Below, piece after piece: positions 26,510 through 37,600 of a DNA stretch of 64,000 bases. This DNA comes from JAHEEL01 sp963700375 (GTDB taxonomy: Bacteria; Actinomycetota; Acidimicrobiia; Spongiisociales; UBA5794), in contig CAVOXF010000006.1 in the NCBI GenBank assembly GCA_963700375.1, forward strand, positions 62,001 to 126,000, read 5' to 3'. The notes beneath the pieces are model-generated. The model saw only the letters and a list, made by a program, of their open reading frames with translations. It made no database searches and was not told the DNA's origin. Position numbers and translations under genes: made by a program. Numbering within the stretch: position 1 is the first letter of the stretch; each line of letters starts with the position of its first letter.

Positions 26510-27262
26510 ATGCCGGACCGCATCATCTCGCTGGCCCGCTCCGCGTACGAGGACGCCACCGGACTCGATACCGGCGTGTCCCACGCCCTGCTCGAGCGGG
26601 TCTCCGCCGGTGAGCTGCCGGAGACCTTCAGGCTCTACAAGCCGTCGTCGGTGGTCGCGTTCGGCAAGCACGACCGGCTCGCCCCCGAGTTCGACCGAGC
26701 GGTCGAGATCGCCAGGACGCACGGCTATGACCCGGTCATTCGCTTGCCGGGCGGGCGGGCGGCGGTGTTCCACGAAGAGACCGTCGCATTCTCCTGGACG
26801 ATCCCGGCCGCCGATCCGGTCCGTGAGATACGCGAACGCTTTCAGGCCGCGGCATCCGTCATCACACAGGCACTCCACCGTGTGGGCGTACCCTCGGCAA
26901 TTGGGGAGATCCCCGGTGAGTACTGCCCCGGCGAGTTCAGCGTTCACCATGCAGGCCGCATCAAGCTGGCTGGCATCGGGCAGCGCCTCGGGCGCTCGGC
27001 CGCGCACGTCGGCGGCGTCCTGGTGGTCGGCAACGGCAGCGCCGTCCGTGATGTGCTCGTCCCGACGTATGCGGCACTCGGAATCGCCTGGGACCCGGCG
27101 ACGGTCGGTTCGGTGGACGAAGTCTCGCCTGGGCTCACGGTACAGGACGTGGTGCAGGCAATCACCGCCGAAGTGGGCTCCATAGCCACGATCGTCCCGG
27201 CAGCTTTCGATGCTGTGACCCTCGATCGGGCTCGGGCGCTCGCGCCCTTGCACCTCCCGTGA
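26510..27262 (+). CDS. Lipoate-protein ligase A / octanoyltransferase-like protein
   Basis: A 250-residue protein of the biotin/lipoate ligase (BPL/LplA/LipB) fold. It has the RLPGGRAAVFHE motif (family R-x-x-G-G-x-x-V-x-H) and GRIKLAGIGQR, whose lysine matches the catalytic lysine. These enzymes attach lipoate or octanoate to E2/GcvH lysines. No lipA or lipB lies nearby, so whether this protein is a ligase, an octanoyl amidotransferase or another acyltransferase cannot be decided. The ATG at 26510 is chosen over one 16 codons upstream, because the upstream part runs into the divergent promoter. Confidence 0.75.
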   Translation: MPDRIISLARSAYEDATGLDTGVSHALLERVSAGELPETFRLYKPSSVVAFGKHDRLAPEFDRAVEIARTHGYDPVIRLPGGRAAVFHEETVAFSWTIPAADPVREIRERFQAAASVITQALHRVGVPSAIGEIPGEYCPGEFSVHHAGRIKLAGIGQRLGRSAAHVGGVLVVGNGSAVRDVLVPTYAALGIAWDPATVGSVDEVSPGLTVQDVVQAITAEVGSIATIVPAAFDAVTLDRARALAPLHLP

Positions 27263-27308
27263 CCATCGGCCCTTGCGTTCGAGACGCTCTGGCTCGAAAC
27301 TAGCGAAC

Positions 27309-28469
27309 ATGCGCTTCGTCATCATCAACGGGCCGAATCTCAACCTCATCGGGACCCGCTCGCCCGAGATCTACGGCTCAACAACGCTGCAGGAGCTCGA
27401 CGATGCGTGCCGCGGGTGGGCCGCTGAGGTAGGCAGCGACGTCGAGACGTTCCAGTCGAACCATGAGGGCGACATCATCGACCGGCTCCACGCAGCCTGC
27501 GACGCCGACGGCGTGGTCATCAACCCCGGCGCCTTCACGCACTACTCGTACGCAATCCGCGACGCCATCGACGCCATCGGGATCCCGACCGTCGAGGTCC
27601 ACATCTCAAACGTGCGCGACCGCGAACCCTGGCGCCGTATTTCGGTCGTTTCGGAGGTGTGCGTGGCCACGATCTTCGGTCGGGGCGTGCTTGGCTACCG
27701 CGACGGCGTCCGCCATCTCACCGCCCGAGCTGCGTGGCCGGTCGAGACGATCACGTACGGTCCCGATGCAGACAACGTCGGCGATCTTCGTATTCCGCGA
27801 GGCGAAGGCCCGCACCCGGTTGCGGTGCTGATACATGGCGGCTTCTGGAGGAACACGGCAGCACGCGACCTGCTCGACATGGCGGCTGTCGATCTGACAC
27901 GCCGCGGCTGGGCGACGTGGAACATCGAGTTCGTGCGCGTCGGATCGGGAGGAGGCTGGCGAGCCACGACGAACGACGTGGCCCTCGCCGTCAGCTCGCT
28001 CGGCGACTTCGCCGACGGGCATGAACTCGACCTCGATCGCGTCGTGCTCATCGGCCATGGATCGGGTGGTCACCTCGCCCTTCAAGCGGCGGCCGGCATC
28101 CGCGAGGTCCCGATCGCCGCGGTAGCCGCCCTCGCGCCGATCGGCGACCTCCAGGCAGCCCACGATGCCGGCGTCGGCAACGGCGCCGTCGAGGCATTCA
28201 TGCGCCGTACACCGGATCAGTCCCCCGAGCGGCATGCGGCGGCATCGCCAATCAAGAACTTGCCGATCGGCGTACCTCTGCTCATCGTCCATGGCGACGA
28301 GGACGAACTGATTCCGGTCGCGATCAGTCGCTCATTCGCAGGCCGCGCCGCCGACGACGGCGACACCGTGATCTACCACGAACTCGAAGGCGTCGGCCAT
28401 GACGCGCTGGTCAACCCCGCCTCAGCGGCCTGGGAGAAGGTCGTCGACGAGATCGATCGTCTCAGGTAG
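27309..28469 (+). CDS. aroQ: Fusion of type II 3-dehydroquinate dehydratase and an alpha/beta hydrolase
   Basis: A 386-residue protein with two domains in one frame. Residues 1-140 are a complete type II dehydroquinase: [18 protein letters not shown] with the catalytic Tyr, [36 protein letters not shown] with the catalytic His, and GYRDG. It dehydrates 3-dehydroquinate in the shikimate pathway. Residues about 155-386 are an alpha/beta hydrolase with HGGFW as oxyanion region, nucleophile GHGSGG, acid in HGDEDEL and histidine in GVGHDA, a pattern seen in kynurenine-formamidase-like esterases. There is virtually no linker. No other shikimate gene is adjacent. The last 8 nt overlap the convergent aminotransferase gene. 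Confidence 0.88.
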   Translation: MRFVIINGPNLNLIGTRSPEIYGSTTLQELDDACRGWAAEVGSDVETFQSNHEGDIIDRLHAACDADGVVINPGAFTHYSYAIRDAIDAIGIPTVEVHISNVRDREPWRRISVVSEVCVATIFGRGVLGYRDGVRHLTARAAWPVETITYGPDADNVGDLRIPRGEGPHPVAVLIHGGFWRNTAARDLLDMAAVDLTRRGWATWNIEFVRVGSGGGWRATTNDVALAVSSLGDFADGHELDLDRVVLIGHGSGGHLALQAAAGIREVPIAAVAALAPIGDLQAAHDAGVGNGAVEAFMRRTPDQSPERHAAASPIKNLPIGVPLLIVHGDEDELIPVAISRSFAGRAADDGDTVIYHELEGVGHDALVNPASAAWEKVVDEIDRLR

Positions 28470-29664
28470 TCAGGTCGATCAGCCTCGAAAGGCCCTCCTC
28501 GATGTTCTCATCGGCGAGTGCGAACGACAGGCGCGCATAGCCCGGAGCGCCAAACGCTTCGCCGGGAACGATCGCGATGTTGATCTCATCGAGCAGCAGC
28601 GCAGCGAGTTCCATGGTCGTCTCGGCTCTGCGTCCCCCGAGATCCCTGCCAAGTAGACCCGTCATGTTCGGGAACGCGTAGAAGGCGCCGCTCGGTTCGA
28701 GGCACTCGATGCCGGGCACCTCGTTCAGCATGCGAACCATCAGATGCCGGCGTCGATCGAACGCAACCCGCATTTCTGCAGGGGCGTCCAGGGGTCCGTC
28801 AACCGCAGCGAGCGCGGCCCGCTGTGCCACGTTGGCGACGTTCGAGCAGATGTGGCTCTGGAGTCGAATCGCAGCCGCCGTGATGTCGGGCGGTCCGATC
28901 AACCAGCCGACTCGCCATCCTGTCATTGCGAAGGTCTTGGCCACGCCGTTCACCACGATGGTCCGGTCGGCGATCTCTGTCGCCACAACCGGGAGCGAGT
29001 GGAACTCGCCGGGCGGGTAGACGAGGTGCTGGTAGATCTCGTCGGTCACGATCCAGATGCCACGGTCGGCTGCCCATCGGCCGATCTCCGCCATCCGCTC
29101 ACGGCTGTACACCGCCCCCGTCGGGTTCGACGGTGATACGAAGATCAGTGCCTTCGTGCGGTCGGTGGTCGCGGCTTCGAGTTGCTCGACCGACACCATG
29201 AAGCCGTCGCTATCGCCCGTCGGCACCGCGACGGTCACCCCTTCGGCGAGACCGATTGCCTCGGGATAGGTCACCCAATAGGGGGCCGGGAGCAGCACCT
29301 CGTCGCCCGGATCAAGCAGCACCTGGAACGCCATGTAGACGGCCTGCTTGCCGCCGTTGGTGATCATGACCTGCGACGGTTCCACAACCAGCCCGGAGTC
29401 GCGTTTCGCGGCCGCCGCCACTGCCGCGCGTAGCGGCGGAAGCCCGGCCGTTGGGCTGTAACGATGGGTCGACGGATCATCCACCGCTAGGCGGGCCGCA
29501 TCGACGATGTAGCCCGGCGTTGGGAAATCTGGTTCGCCGGCGCCGAAGCCGATCACCGGTTGCCCGGCCGCGCGCAGAGCGTTGGCCTGGTTGGTGATGG
29601 CGAGCGTTGCCGATGCGGCAACGCGACGCGCTCGCTTCGAGACTGCCGATGCGGATGATGTCAT
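28462..29664 (-). CDS. Pyridoxal-phosphate aminotransferase, class I (aspartate aminotransferase type)
   Basis: A 400-residue fold type I aminotransferase of the I-gamma/AspC-like group. It has [11 protein letters not shown] near the N-terminus, [18 protein letters not shown], the PLP lysine in [14 protein letters not shown], and a C-terminal arginine in YARLSFA for the substrate carboxylate. It probably transaminates aspartate or a related amino acid with 2-oxoglutarate. The ATG at 29664 is preceded by a good ribosome binding site (GAGAAGGTGAGC). An upstream in-frame ATG at 29763 would overlap the amidase start on the other strand. Confidence 0.9.
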   Translation of the reverse strand: MTSSASAVSKRARRVAASATLAITNQANALRAAGQPVIGFGAGEPDFPTPGYIVDAARLAVDDPSTHRYSPTAGLPPLRAAVAAAAKRDSGLVVEPSQVMITNGGKQAVYMAFQVLLDPGDEVLLPAPYWVTYPEAIGLAEGVTVAVPTGDSDGFMVSVEQLEAATTDRTKALIFVSPSNPTGAVYSRERMAEIGRWAADRGIWIVTDEIYQHLVYPPGEFHSLPVVATEIADRTIVVNGVAKTFAMTGWRVGWLIGPPDITAAAIRLQSHICSNVANVAQRAALAAVDGPLDAPAEMRVAFDRRRHLMVRMLNEVPGIECLEPSGAFYAFPNMTGLLGRDLGGRRAETTMELAALLLDEINIAIVPGEAFGAPGYARLSFALADENIEEGLSRLIDLTT

Positions 29665-29761
29665 GCTCACCTTCTCTAGGGGATCGGCGCACGATAGGCG
29701 GTTCTCACCGGTCGGGCGATTCCCGGAACGGCCGCCATCGCCGGCGCGGTAGATTGTCGCC

Positions 29762-31264
29762 ATGGAACCATTTCGCGAGTACGGGCGCTACGACGCCGTC
29801 GGGCTTGCGGAGCTGGTCGCACACCGTGAGATTCGCGCATCCGAACTCGTCGAGGCGGCCGCCGAACGCATCGCGATCGTGAATCCGGCGGTGAATGCCG
29901 TGACCTGGGAACGACTCGACCGAGCCAGAACGGAGGCGACCGCCGCAGACCAGTCGGGGCCGTTTGCGGGTGTCCCGATCCTGATCAAGGATCTCATCAT
30001 CGAAGACGGCATCCCGGTCACCTTCGGCTCGGTCTTCTTCCGCGACTATGTCGGCGACACCACGTCGGAGTTCAGCCGCCGTATCGCCGGCGCCGGCTTC
30101 ATCGACATCGGGCGTTCGAACACGCCGGAATTCGGCCTGCTGCCCACGACCGAGCCGACCCTGCACGGCCCGACGCGCAACCCGTGGGATCTCAGCCGAT
30201 CGTCCGGAGGCTCGAGCGGCGGCGCCGCGGCGGCCGTAGCATCCGGAATAGTGCCGCTCGCGCAGGCAAGCGACGGAGGCGGATCGATCCGGATCCCCGC
30301 CTCGGCCACCGGCCTGTTCGGGCTCAAGCCCTCCCGCGGGCGGAATCCGCGCCAACCGGGTGGGCCGGTCGACTACCTGTCGTCAGAGCATGCGGTGACG
30401 CGTAGCGTGCGCGACAGTGCCGCGTTCCTCGATGCGATCCACGGGCCCGTCCCGGGCGATCGGTACTGGGCCCCTGAACCGAAGGCGCCCTTCGCCGAGG
30501 CGGTCGGGCGGGATCCCGGCACCCTCCGGATCGGCTTCAGCATTCGTGACTTCCGCGGCGACCGGGTTCATCCCGAGTGCGAGGCAGCGGTTCTCGAAAC
30601 CGCGGAACTGCTCGATGACCTCGGCCACGACGTCGTCGAATCGTCCCCCGCAATCGATGGGAACGACATGGCGGCGGCGTTTATCGAGATCTGGGCCGCG
30701 CTCGCAGCCCACGCGTTCAGCATCGTGACCGAGGCCGCAAGCGTGCGCGTTCCCTCGATCCGGCGTATTCGCCGGGTCGCCGGTGAACGCCGAACGATGC
30801 GTCTGATCGCTCGTCTCGACCAGCGGGCGTCCGGGCTCCCGGCCTTCGAACCGTTCACGTTCGAACTCGCTGAGCGTTCGGGCCGGCGGTCGCAAGCCGA
30901 CCTTCTGACCGCTGAAGCCTCGCTTCAAACGATCGCCCACCAGACGGGCGCCTTCCTCAGCGACCGCGACCTCTTCCTCACGCCGACGCTCGGGTCGCCG
31001 CCCGTACCGCTCGGCTGGTTCGATCAGAACCTGCCGTGGGATGAGCTGATCGAACGGGTCTACCGGTACGTCGCCTTCACGCCCCTCGGCAACTTCGCCG
31101 GACTCCCCGCGATGTCGGTGCCGCTCTACTGGACGCCGGACGACCTTCCCGTGGGGTCGCACTTCCTCGGTCGCTTCGGCGCGGAGGAGACGCTCCTGTC
31201 GCTCGCCGGGCAGCTGGAATGCGCACGGCCGTGGTCCGATCGACGAGCCCCGAACTCCATCTGA
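29762..31264 (+). CDS. Amidase-signature family hydrolase
   Basis: A 500-residue amidase. The Ser-cisSer-Lys triad is visible: Lys76 in VPILIKD, the cis-serine in SSGGSSGG (147-154) and the nucleophile Ser175 in DGGGSIRIP. The protein is about the usual length and has no signal peptide. It is most similar in layout to soil amidases that hydrolyse small aliphatic or aryl amides. It is not convincingly GatA, since no gatB/gatC is nearby. It is divergent from the aminotransferase (97 bp between starts) and convergent with ferritin. Confidence 0.88.
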   Translation: MEPFREYGRYDAVGLAELVAHREIRASELVEAAAERIAIVNPAVNAVTWERLDRARTEATAADQSGPFAGVPILIKDLIIEDGIPVTFGSVFFRDYVGDTTSEFSRRIAGAGFIDIGRSNTPEFGLLPTTEPTLHGPTRNPWDLSRSSGGSSGGAAAAVASGIVPLAQASDGGGSIRIPASATGLFGLKPSRGRNPRQPGGPVDYLSSEHAVTRSVRDSAAFLDAIHGPVPGDRYWAPEPKAPFAEAVGRDPGTLRIGFSIRDFRGDRVHPECEAAVLETAELLDDLGHDVVESSPAIDGNDMAAAFIEIWAALAAHAFSIVTEAASVRVPSIRRIRRVAGERRTMRLIARLDQRASGLPAFEPFTFELAERSGRRSQADLLTAEASLQTIAHQTGAFLSDRDLFLTPTLGSPPVPLGWFDQNLPWDELIERVYRYVAFTPLGNFAGLPAMSVPLYWTPDDLPVGSHFLGRFGAEETLLSLAGQLECARPWSDRRAPNSI

Positions 31265-31300
31265 CGCGGTCGCCGTGCCGTCGGCACGCCGACGCGTCGC

Positions 31301-31801
31301 CTATTCGGTGTTGCCCCTCGCCCCGAACTCCCGATCGAGGAACAACATGGCCTGCGGGCCGCCGTCGGCGAGCGCAAGGTCATCGAGGATCTGCGAGAAC
31401 GAAGCCTCTTCTTCGATCTGCTCGGTGACGAACCAGTCGAGGAGCGGCGTCGACGCGAAGTCCCGCTCTTCCGTCGCGAGCCCATAGAGGTTGTTGATCG
31501 AGTTCGAAACGTCCCGCTCCTGCGCAAGGGCCGTCTCGAAGACATCGACAACCGAGACGAAGTCGGATTGTGGCGCCTCGAGGGGTCCCAGCACCACCCG
31601 TCCGCCCCGGTCGAGGACGAACTGGTAGAACTTCATGGCGTGCGTGGTCTCTTCCGCAGACTGCGCCTGCATCCACGACGACATCCCGGAGAACCCGGCG
31701 GACTCGAGCCATGCGCCCATCGCCAGGTAGTTGTGTGCGGCTTGGAGTTCCATCGTGATCTGCCGGTTGAACGCCTCGTTCATCGTCTCTTTGATCTGCA
31801 T
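31301..31801 (-). CDS. ftn: Ferritin, bacterial non-haem type
   Basis: A 166-residue four-helix-bundle ferritin with the ferroxidase-type residues in NRQITMELQAAHNYLAMG, AEETTHAMKFYQFV and WFVTEQIEEEASF. It stores iron as a mineral core after oxidising Fe(II). The sequence has no haem-ligand Met typical of bacterioferritin. It stands alone with its promoter in the 57-bp gap to the divergent YhhN gene. I see no clear iron-box there. Confidence 0.93.
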   Translation of the reverse strand: MQIKETMNEAFNRQITMELQAAHNYLAMGAWLESAGFSGMSSWMQAQSAEETTHAMKFYQFVLDRGGRVVLGPLEAPQSDFVSVVDVFETALAQERDVSNSINNLYGLATEERDFASTPLLDWFVTEQIEEEASFSQILDDLALADGGPQAMLFLDREFGARGNTE

Positions 31802-31858
31802 GGTGAGTCCTCTCTCTCGATGTTGATGCTACCGCACGGCGCGGTAGGCTCGCCCGAG

Positions 31859-32485
31859 ATGACCGTTCTCACCGTCGCCTTCACCGCGGTATTCGCCGCC
31901 GCCCTCGTCTGGGCTGAGGTCGGCAACTCGTCGAAGTTGCGTTGGTACAAGATGCTGGCATCGAGCGGCTTCGTCGCGATCGCCCTCTCAGTCGGCGGCC
32001 TGTCGAGCGCCTACGGCCGGCTCGTACTCGCTGCCCTCGTATGCTCCTGGATCGGCGACCTTCTGCTGACCTACCCGTCGAGGCCGGCATTCCTGGGGGG
32101 CCTCGTGGCCTTCCTCCTCGGACACGTCGGGTACTCGGTCGCGTTTGGCCTGCTCGGTCTGAACCCATGGTTCGTTGCGGTCGCTGCGGTCGTCGTGGTG
32201 CTCATCGGCTATCCCGTGTGGCGATGGCTCCGTCCACACATCGGTGTCATGGCCGGACCGGTGATCGCCTACGTTGTCGTGATCTCGGTGATGGTGACGA
32301 TGTCCGTCGGGGCGTTCGGGGCTGGAGCGACGGCCCTGATCCCGATCGGTGCGACCCTCTTCTACGCCTCCGACATCGCCGTGGCGCGGAACCAGTTCGT
32401 CGCGCCGGGTGTGGCCAATCGCGTCGTCGGGTTGCCGCTCTACTACCTCGCCCAGGTGCTCCTGGCCTCGACGGCCGGTGGCTGA
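31859..32485 (+). CDS. YhhN-family membrane protein (lysoplasmalogenase-like)
   Basis: A 208-residue polytopic membrane protein with about eight hydrophobic segments. The family pattern is visible in KLRWYKMLASSGF, SWIGDLLLTYP and YASDIAVARNQF. The mammalian relatives TMEM86 hydrolyse lysoplasmalogens; bacterial YhhN proteins may act on similar vinyl-ether or lyso-lipids, but this is not shown here. The ATG at 31859 was chosen, since the frame upstream is antisense to ferritin. It is followed after 22 bp by sixA. Confidence 0.82.
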   Translation: MTVLTVAFTAVFAAALVWAEVGNSSKLRWYKMLASSGFVAIALSVGGLSSAYGRLVLAALVCSWIGDLLLTYPSRPAFLGGLVAFLLGHVGYSVAFGLLGLNPWFVAVAAVVVVLIGYPVWRWLRPHIGVMAGPVIAYVVVISVMVTMSVGAFGAGATALIPIGATLFYASDIAVARNQFVAPGVANRVVGLPLYYLAQVLLASTAGG

Positions 32486-32507
32486 CTCCAGGAGGTAATC
32501 TCGCTCC

Positions 32508-33017
32508 ATGCCACGACTCATGCTGCTCCGCCACGGCAAATCCGACTGGGACACTTCGAACCGCGGTGACCGCAACCGGCCACTGAGCCGACGAGGCGAA
32601 CGCGCCTCGGCGACGATGGGCGTTGTGCTCCGCAAGATGGGCGAGATCCCCGACCGGGTCATCTCTTCTCCGGCGATGCGTGCCGAATCAACCGCGGCGA
32701 TCGCACGCTTCTCCGGGGGGTGGGACGCACCGCTCGAGATCGCCGAAGACCTCTACGGGGCCGGCCCGGACACGGCGCTCGCCGTTGCCGCCCGATGCGG
32801 TGGCGACACCGAACGCCTCATGCTGGTCGGCCACGAACCGACATGGTCCCTGCTCGCCGAGCACATCACCGGGGGCCGGATTGCCGTCCGCACCGCGACC
32901 GTCCTGGCATTCGACCTCGACATCCTGTCGTGGGATCAGGTGCGCTACGCCAGGGGCACGCTCGCATACGCCATCCACCCGCGGATGTTCGACGGAGAAG
33001 CGTGGGGACCCGAATGA
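32508..33017 (+). CDS. SixA-type phosphohistidine phosphatase (histidine phosphatase superfamily)
   Basis: A 169-residue protein with the catalytic LRHGKSDW motif near the N-terminus (His9), an arginine in [10 protein letters not shown], and the second histidine in LVGHEPTW. This short RHG form is typical of SixA, which removes phosphate from histidine-phosphorylated proteins such as phosphotransfer domains. Some actinobacterial relatives act on small phosphates instead. Its stop overlaps the threonine aldolase start by 4 nt (ATGA). Confidence 0.85.
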   Translation: MPRLMLLRHGKSDWDTSNRGDRNRPLSRRGERASATMGVVLRKMGEIPDRVISSPAMRAESTAAIARFSGGWDAPLEIAEDLYGAGPDTALAVAARCGGDTERLMLVGHEPTWSLLAEHITGGRIAVRTATVLAFDLDILSWDQVRYARGTLAYAIHPRMFDGEAWGPE

Positions 33018-34051
33018 TCGACCTCCGGTCCGACACCGTCACGCGCCCGTCGCCGGCCATGCGCGAGGCCATGGCGACCGCGCCCGTTGGAGACGACGTC
33101 CTCGGCGACGACCCGACCGTCATCCGCCTCGAGCGGCATGTCGCTGGACTTCTCGACAAGGAGGACGCCGTCTACGTGCCTTCGGGTTCGATGGCGAATC
33201 AGATTGCACTACGCGTTCACACGCGCCATGGCGACCGCGTCGTCATGGACGGTGGCTCGCATATCCGGGTCCACGAGAGCGGCGCCCCTGCAGCCCTGGC
33301 CGGTGTCTCGATCGTGCCGGTCGACGGCGACCTCGGCGTGTTCACCCCGGAGCAGGTGATCGCCGCCGCCCCAGGCCCCTCCCCGGAGTTCCCACCCGGT
33401 CTGTTCGACCCGACGACGCTCGTCACGATGGAGAACACCCACAACGAGGCCGGCGGCACAATTTGGCCGCTCGAAGCGATGCAGGCCGTGCGCTCCGCGG
33501 CACAGCTCGCCAACCTATCGGTCCACCTCGACGGCGCCCGCTTGTGGAATGCGGCCGCGGCCACCGGTATCGCGGTCAGCGACTACGCCGCGACGGCAGA
33601 CACCGTGAATGTGTGCTTCTCGAAGGGGCTGGGCGCGCCGATCGGTTCCGCACTCGCGGGACCGAGAGATCTGATCGATCGCGCCCGCTGGTTCAAGAAG
33701 ATGTACGGAGGCGGCTTCCGCCAGGCCGGCATCATCGCCGCCGGCGCTCTCTACGCCGTCGAGAACAATCGGGACCGACTCATCGACGACCACACCCACG
33801 CGCGCCGGTTCGCGGAAGCCATTGCCGATCTCGACGGGCTCGCCGTCGATCTGCGGGCGGTTCAGACCAACCTGGTCTACTTCGACGTGCCGGATGCCGA
33901 GGAGTTCGCGGCTGCACTCCGGGCGAGCGGACTGGACACGCTCTCACTCGGCGCAACGCGCGTACGGGCGGTCTTCCACCTCGACGTCTCCGACGCCGAC
34001 ACCGATCGTGCGATCGAGATCCTGGGCGACGTCGCCCGTGCTCGGTTCTAG
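33014..34051 (+). CDS. ltaE: Low-specificity threonine aldolase
   Basis: A 345-residue PLP enzyme starting [16 protein letters not shown], the exact family opening. The PLP lysine lies in [13 protein letters not shown], and HLDGARLWN holds the PLP-contacting Asp. It cleaves L-threonine or L-allo-threonine to glycine and acetaldehyde. The start is fixed by the 4-nt overlap with sixA; a longer frame upstream is out of frame with, and covered by, sixA. It ends 6 bp from the convergent small hypothetical gene. Confidence 0.92.
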   Translation: MIDLRSDTVTRPSPAMREAMATAPVGDDVLGDDPTVIRLERHVAGLLDKEDAVYVPSGSMANQIALRVHTRHGDRVVMDGGSHIRVHESGAPAALAGVSIVPVDGDLGVFTPEQVIAAAPGPSPEFPPGLFDPTTLVTMENTHNEAGGTIWPLEAMQAVRSAAQLANLSVHLDGARLWNAAAATGIAVSDYAATADTVNVCFSKGLGAPIGSALAGPRDLIDRARWFKKMYGGGFRQAGIIAAGALYAVENNRDRLIDDHTHARRFAEAIADLDGLAVDLRAVQTNLVYFDVPDAEEFAAALRASGLDTLSLGATRVRAVFHLDVSDADTDRAIEILGDVARARF

Positions 34052-34057
34052 ACCCTT

Positions 34058-34540
34058 CTAGGCAAGGGCTGCGGTCACCACGGCGGCGATCGAGATCACG
34101 CCGGCGGCGATGCCCATGATCGTGACGAAGCCGCGCGAGATGCCTCCGTCGTCGTTCAGATCCTTGATCGGCCGAACACCGGCAATCGCAGCGTCGACGT
34201 AGTCATCGTCGGTCATGTCGGACCGCGACTTCGCGGAAGCCTTCGACTTCTTCGACTTGCGGACAAGGGGCTCGGCCTGCGGTTCGGCGAGGGGGACGGC
34301 CGATGTGCTTGAGAACTCGGCGGGAGAATCGGGACGGAAGAGGAGGGTCTCACCGCCAAGGGTCAGGCCGAAGGCGCCATTGCTCTCGGGGGTGATCAGG
34401 TAGTCGGCGCGGTCCCAGGACCCCAGCTGGCTATCACCGGCTGTGAGCGTTACCCGCTCCGGGTCGAGGCTGAGCGTGGCGTCGAGGCCAGTTCCCGCCT
34501 CTCCGGGGAGCAATACCGCTCCGGTGAACGTCTTGGTCAT
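34058..34540 (-). CDS. Hypothetical protein with C-terminal membrane helix
   Basis: A 160-residue protein not recognised as a known family. The N-terminal half is a compact beta-rich domain (GLDATLSLDPERVTLTAG, then WDRADYLITPE). It resembles short PH-like or lipid-sensing modules only in general shape. A basic Lys/Ser linker (KSKKSKASAKS) follows, and the last 20 residues form one hydrophobic helix. This suggests a tail-anchored cytoplasmic protein. The start at 34540 follows a GGAGG ribosome site. It is not part of the dnaE2 transcript, since dnaE2 lies upstream and ends 61 bp away. Confidence 0.65.
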   Translation of the reverse strand: MTKTFTGAVLLPGEAGTGLDATLSLDPERVTLTAGDSQLGSWDRADYLITPESNGAFGLTLGGETLLFRPDSPAEFSSTSAVPLAEPQAEPLVRKSKKSKASAKSRSDMTDDDYVDAAIAGVRPIKDLNDDGGISRGFVTIMGIAAGVISIAAVVTAALA

Positions 34541-34601
34541 GGGTCCTCCATGTCGACTACAGGGATTCATCGGCAGAACGGCGCCCAGAAGTGAAGTCCG
34601 A

Positions 34602-37600
34602 TTATCGGAAATCTCGGGAACGGGCGCCGTCGACCGACCAACGCTCGAATCGGTGGGCTACGAAGTTGGTGACGCCGTCGACGTGCTCAATCACACCGTC
34701 GATCACCACCCCAACGGCCTTCCTCGCCACCTCGTAGTGGACCTCCCAAACCTGCGGTAGGACTACCACGTTGAGGAGGCCGGTTTCGTCCTCGAGATTC
34801 AGGAACCGAACCCCCCGAGCCGTCGACGGACGCTGGCGGTGGGTGATGATCCCACCGACCCGGGCGCGCGTGCCGTGTCTCCGGTCGGCGAGGACCGTCT
34901 CGATGGGAAGACACCGGTGAGCGGCGAGCATCTCTCTCGCGAGCGAGACCGGATGGGTCGTCGAGATGCCCATCGACCACAGATCCGCCTGAACCTTCTC
35001 CTGTGGCGTCATGTCCTCGAGTGGAGGTACGGCGTCTCCGGCGGGAAGAGACAGACGGTCGGGTCCGAGCTCGGTGAGTAGCCCTGCCGTCCACATCCCC
35101 TCCCTGCGGCCGAGACCGACCGGAACGAGCGAACCGGACGCAGCAAGGCCTTCATACGCGTCGAGCGCGAGGCCTGTGCGTTGCGCAAGGTCCTCCGGTG
35201 TTGAGAACTCACCGCCCGTCATCCGCGCAGCTTCGATCCGGGCGATCTCGCCCTCACCGAGGTTCCTCACATATCGAAGACCGAGTCGGAGTGCAACGGC
35301 AGGACGGATCGGATCGTCGATCGGTCCTCTCCCCCGCCTCCACGATCCCTTGAGATACTCCACAACGTCGTCTGGATCGACCTCGATCGACTCGACCGTG
35401 CAATCAAAGGCGGATCGGTTCACATCAGGGGTCAGCACGATGACGCCATGATGCTGGGCGTCCTGAACCAGGGAGTTGGGGTTGTAGAAGCCCATCGGTT
35501 GTGCGTTGAGCAGTCCGGCGAAGAACTCGGCAGGCCAGTGATACTTCAACCACGAAGCTGCATAGACGATGTAGGCGAACGAGACGGAGTGGCTCTCCGG
35601 AAAACCGAATGACGCGAACCCCTGCAGCTTCTCCCAGATCTCGTCGGCTGGTGCGCCGACGATGCCGTTCTTCGCCATGCCGGTGAACACGTCGTCGCGC
35701 AGTCGGTCCATCGCCTCGGATGCCCGCTTGTGGGTCATCGCCTGACGGAGTCGGTCGGACTGGCCCGGTGTGAAGCCGGCGCAGATCCTGGCGAGCTCCA
35801 TCAATTGCTCCTGGAACACCGGAACACCGAGCGTCTTCTTCAGGATCGGTTCCGCGGACGGATGCGGATAGCGGATCGGCTCCTCGCCGTTGCGTCGACG
35901 GAGGAACGGATGGACCGACTGCCCCTGGATGGGCCCCGGTCGAATGAGCGCAACCTCGATGGCCAGGTCGTAGAAGCTCCGTGGCTTGAGCTTGGGAAGG
36001 GTGGCCATCTGTGCCCTCGATTCCACCTGAAAGATGCCGACCGTGTCGGCGCGGGTCAGGAGGTCGTACACAATCGGTTCCTGGGGAATCGTCGCGAGGT
36101 CGAGATCGATGCCGTGCATCTCCTCGATGAGGTCAACGGTCACATGCATGGCGTTGAGGGCACCGAGCGCGAGCAGGTCGAACTTGACGATGCCCATCGT
36201 CGCGCAGTCGTCCTTGTCCCACTGGAGCACGGAACGATTCTCCATTCTTCCCCACTCCATCGGCACTGTCTCCCAGAGCGGCCGCCGTGCGACCACCATC
36301 CCTCCGGAGTGGATGCCGAGGTGCCGCGGGAACCCGTCGAGGCGCCGGCAGACGTCGACGATGAGGTCGCTGGTGAGGCCGTCGGGAAGATCGACGGCCT
36401 CACCAATCGAACTCGGATCACGGGTGTCGAGGTAGCGGGTGAGGCCGTTGACTTGAGCCTGCGTGAGGCCGAACGCCTTTCCGACATCCTGGAGCACGGA
36501 CTTGGCGCGGTAGGTGATGACGTTCGCGACCATCGCCGCCCGCTCCCGGCCGTAGCGTCGGTAACAGTATTGAATAACCTCCTCGCGTCGCTCGGCTTCG
36601 AAGTCGATGTCGATGTCCGGCGGTCGGCCGCGCTCCTCGGAGAGGAATCGTTCGAAGGGCAATCCAAGGCGGATCGGATCGACACGAGTCAGCCCGATAC
36701 AGCGGCATACTGCGGAGTCGGCCCCCGATCCGCGGATCTGGCAGTAGATGCCCTGCGATCGGGCAAACGTGACGATATCCCATGCCACCAGGAAGAACCC
36801 CGAGAAGCCGAGTTCGCTGATCACCTCGAGTTCATGGTCGAGGCGACGGAGGGCCACGGCCTCGATCCCGTCGTCACGACTCGGATACACCTCGCGCGCC
36901 CCTTTCTCGACGAGGTGCCTCAGATACTCGTCCTCGGTCGTGAACGAGCCAGGCTTCGGGAAGTCCGGCAGTTCCGGGGCCAGGAGATCGAGATCGAACG
37001 CGAGCGACGCCCCGAGATCGGCGGAACGGTCGACCGCTCCCGGGTAGCGCCCGAACCTGGCAGCCATCTCGGCTGGCGAGCGAAGGTGACGCAGGTCGGT
37101 TGCCGGACGGAATCCGTCAGCCGTGTCGAGGTCGCGTCTCCCGGCAACGGCGGCGAGGACCTCGGCGAGATCCGCATCCCGGCGTAGGGCGTAGTGCACG
37201 TTGTTCGTTGCCAGGTATGGGATGCGGAGCCTGCGCGAGACTTCGAAGAGGAGGTCGTTCCGATCGTCGTCGTCCGGCATCCCATGGTGCGTGAGTTCGA
37301 TGTAGAGACGGCCGGGGAAGATCTCCCGAAGCCCGGACGCCGCCGACATCGCTCCTGCGAGATCACCCGCCTGTGCCGCACGCGGGACGGCGCCCTCACG
37401 ACACCCAGTGAGGGCGACGAGGTTGCCGTCGCGTGACGCCTCGGCGAGTTCGGCATAGTCGTAAGCCGGCCGATCCTTCTCCCCCCTGAACTGCCCCCGG
37501 GTCGCGAACCGGCTGATGGCCGCGTACCCCTGCGGATCAGGCGCGAGGAGGACGAGATGGTCGGTAGCCGGAAGGTCGACGGGCTTGCTCCCATGCATCC

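Noticed and set aside
29762..31264. Assignment of the amidase as GatA
   Set aside because: No gatB or gatC is near, and the sequence lacks features that would separate it from general amidases.
35730..37187. Plus-strand open frame of 485 codons
   Set aside because: Antisense to dnaE2; its composition (His, Arg, Glu) is that of a shadow frame.
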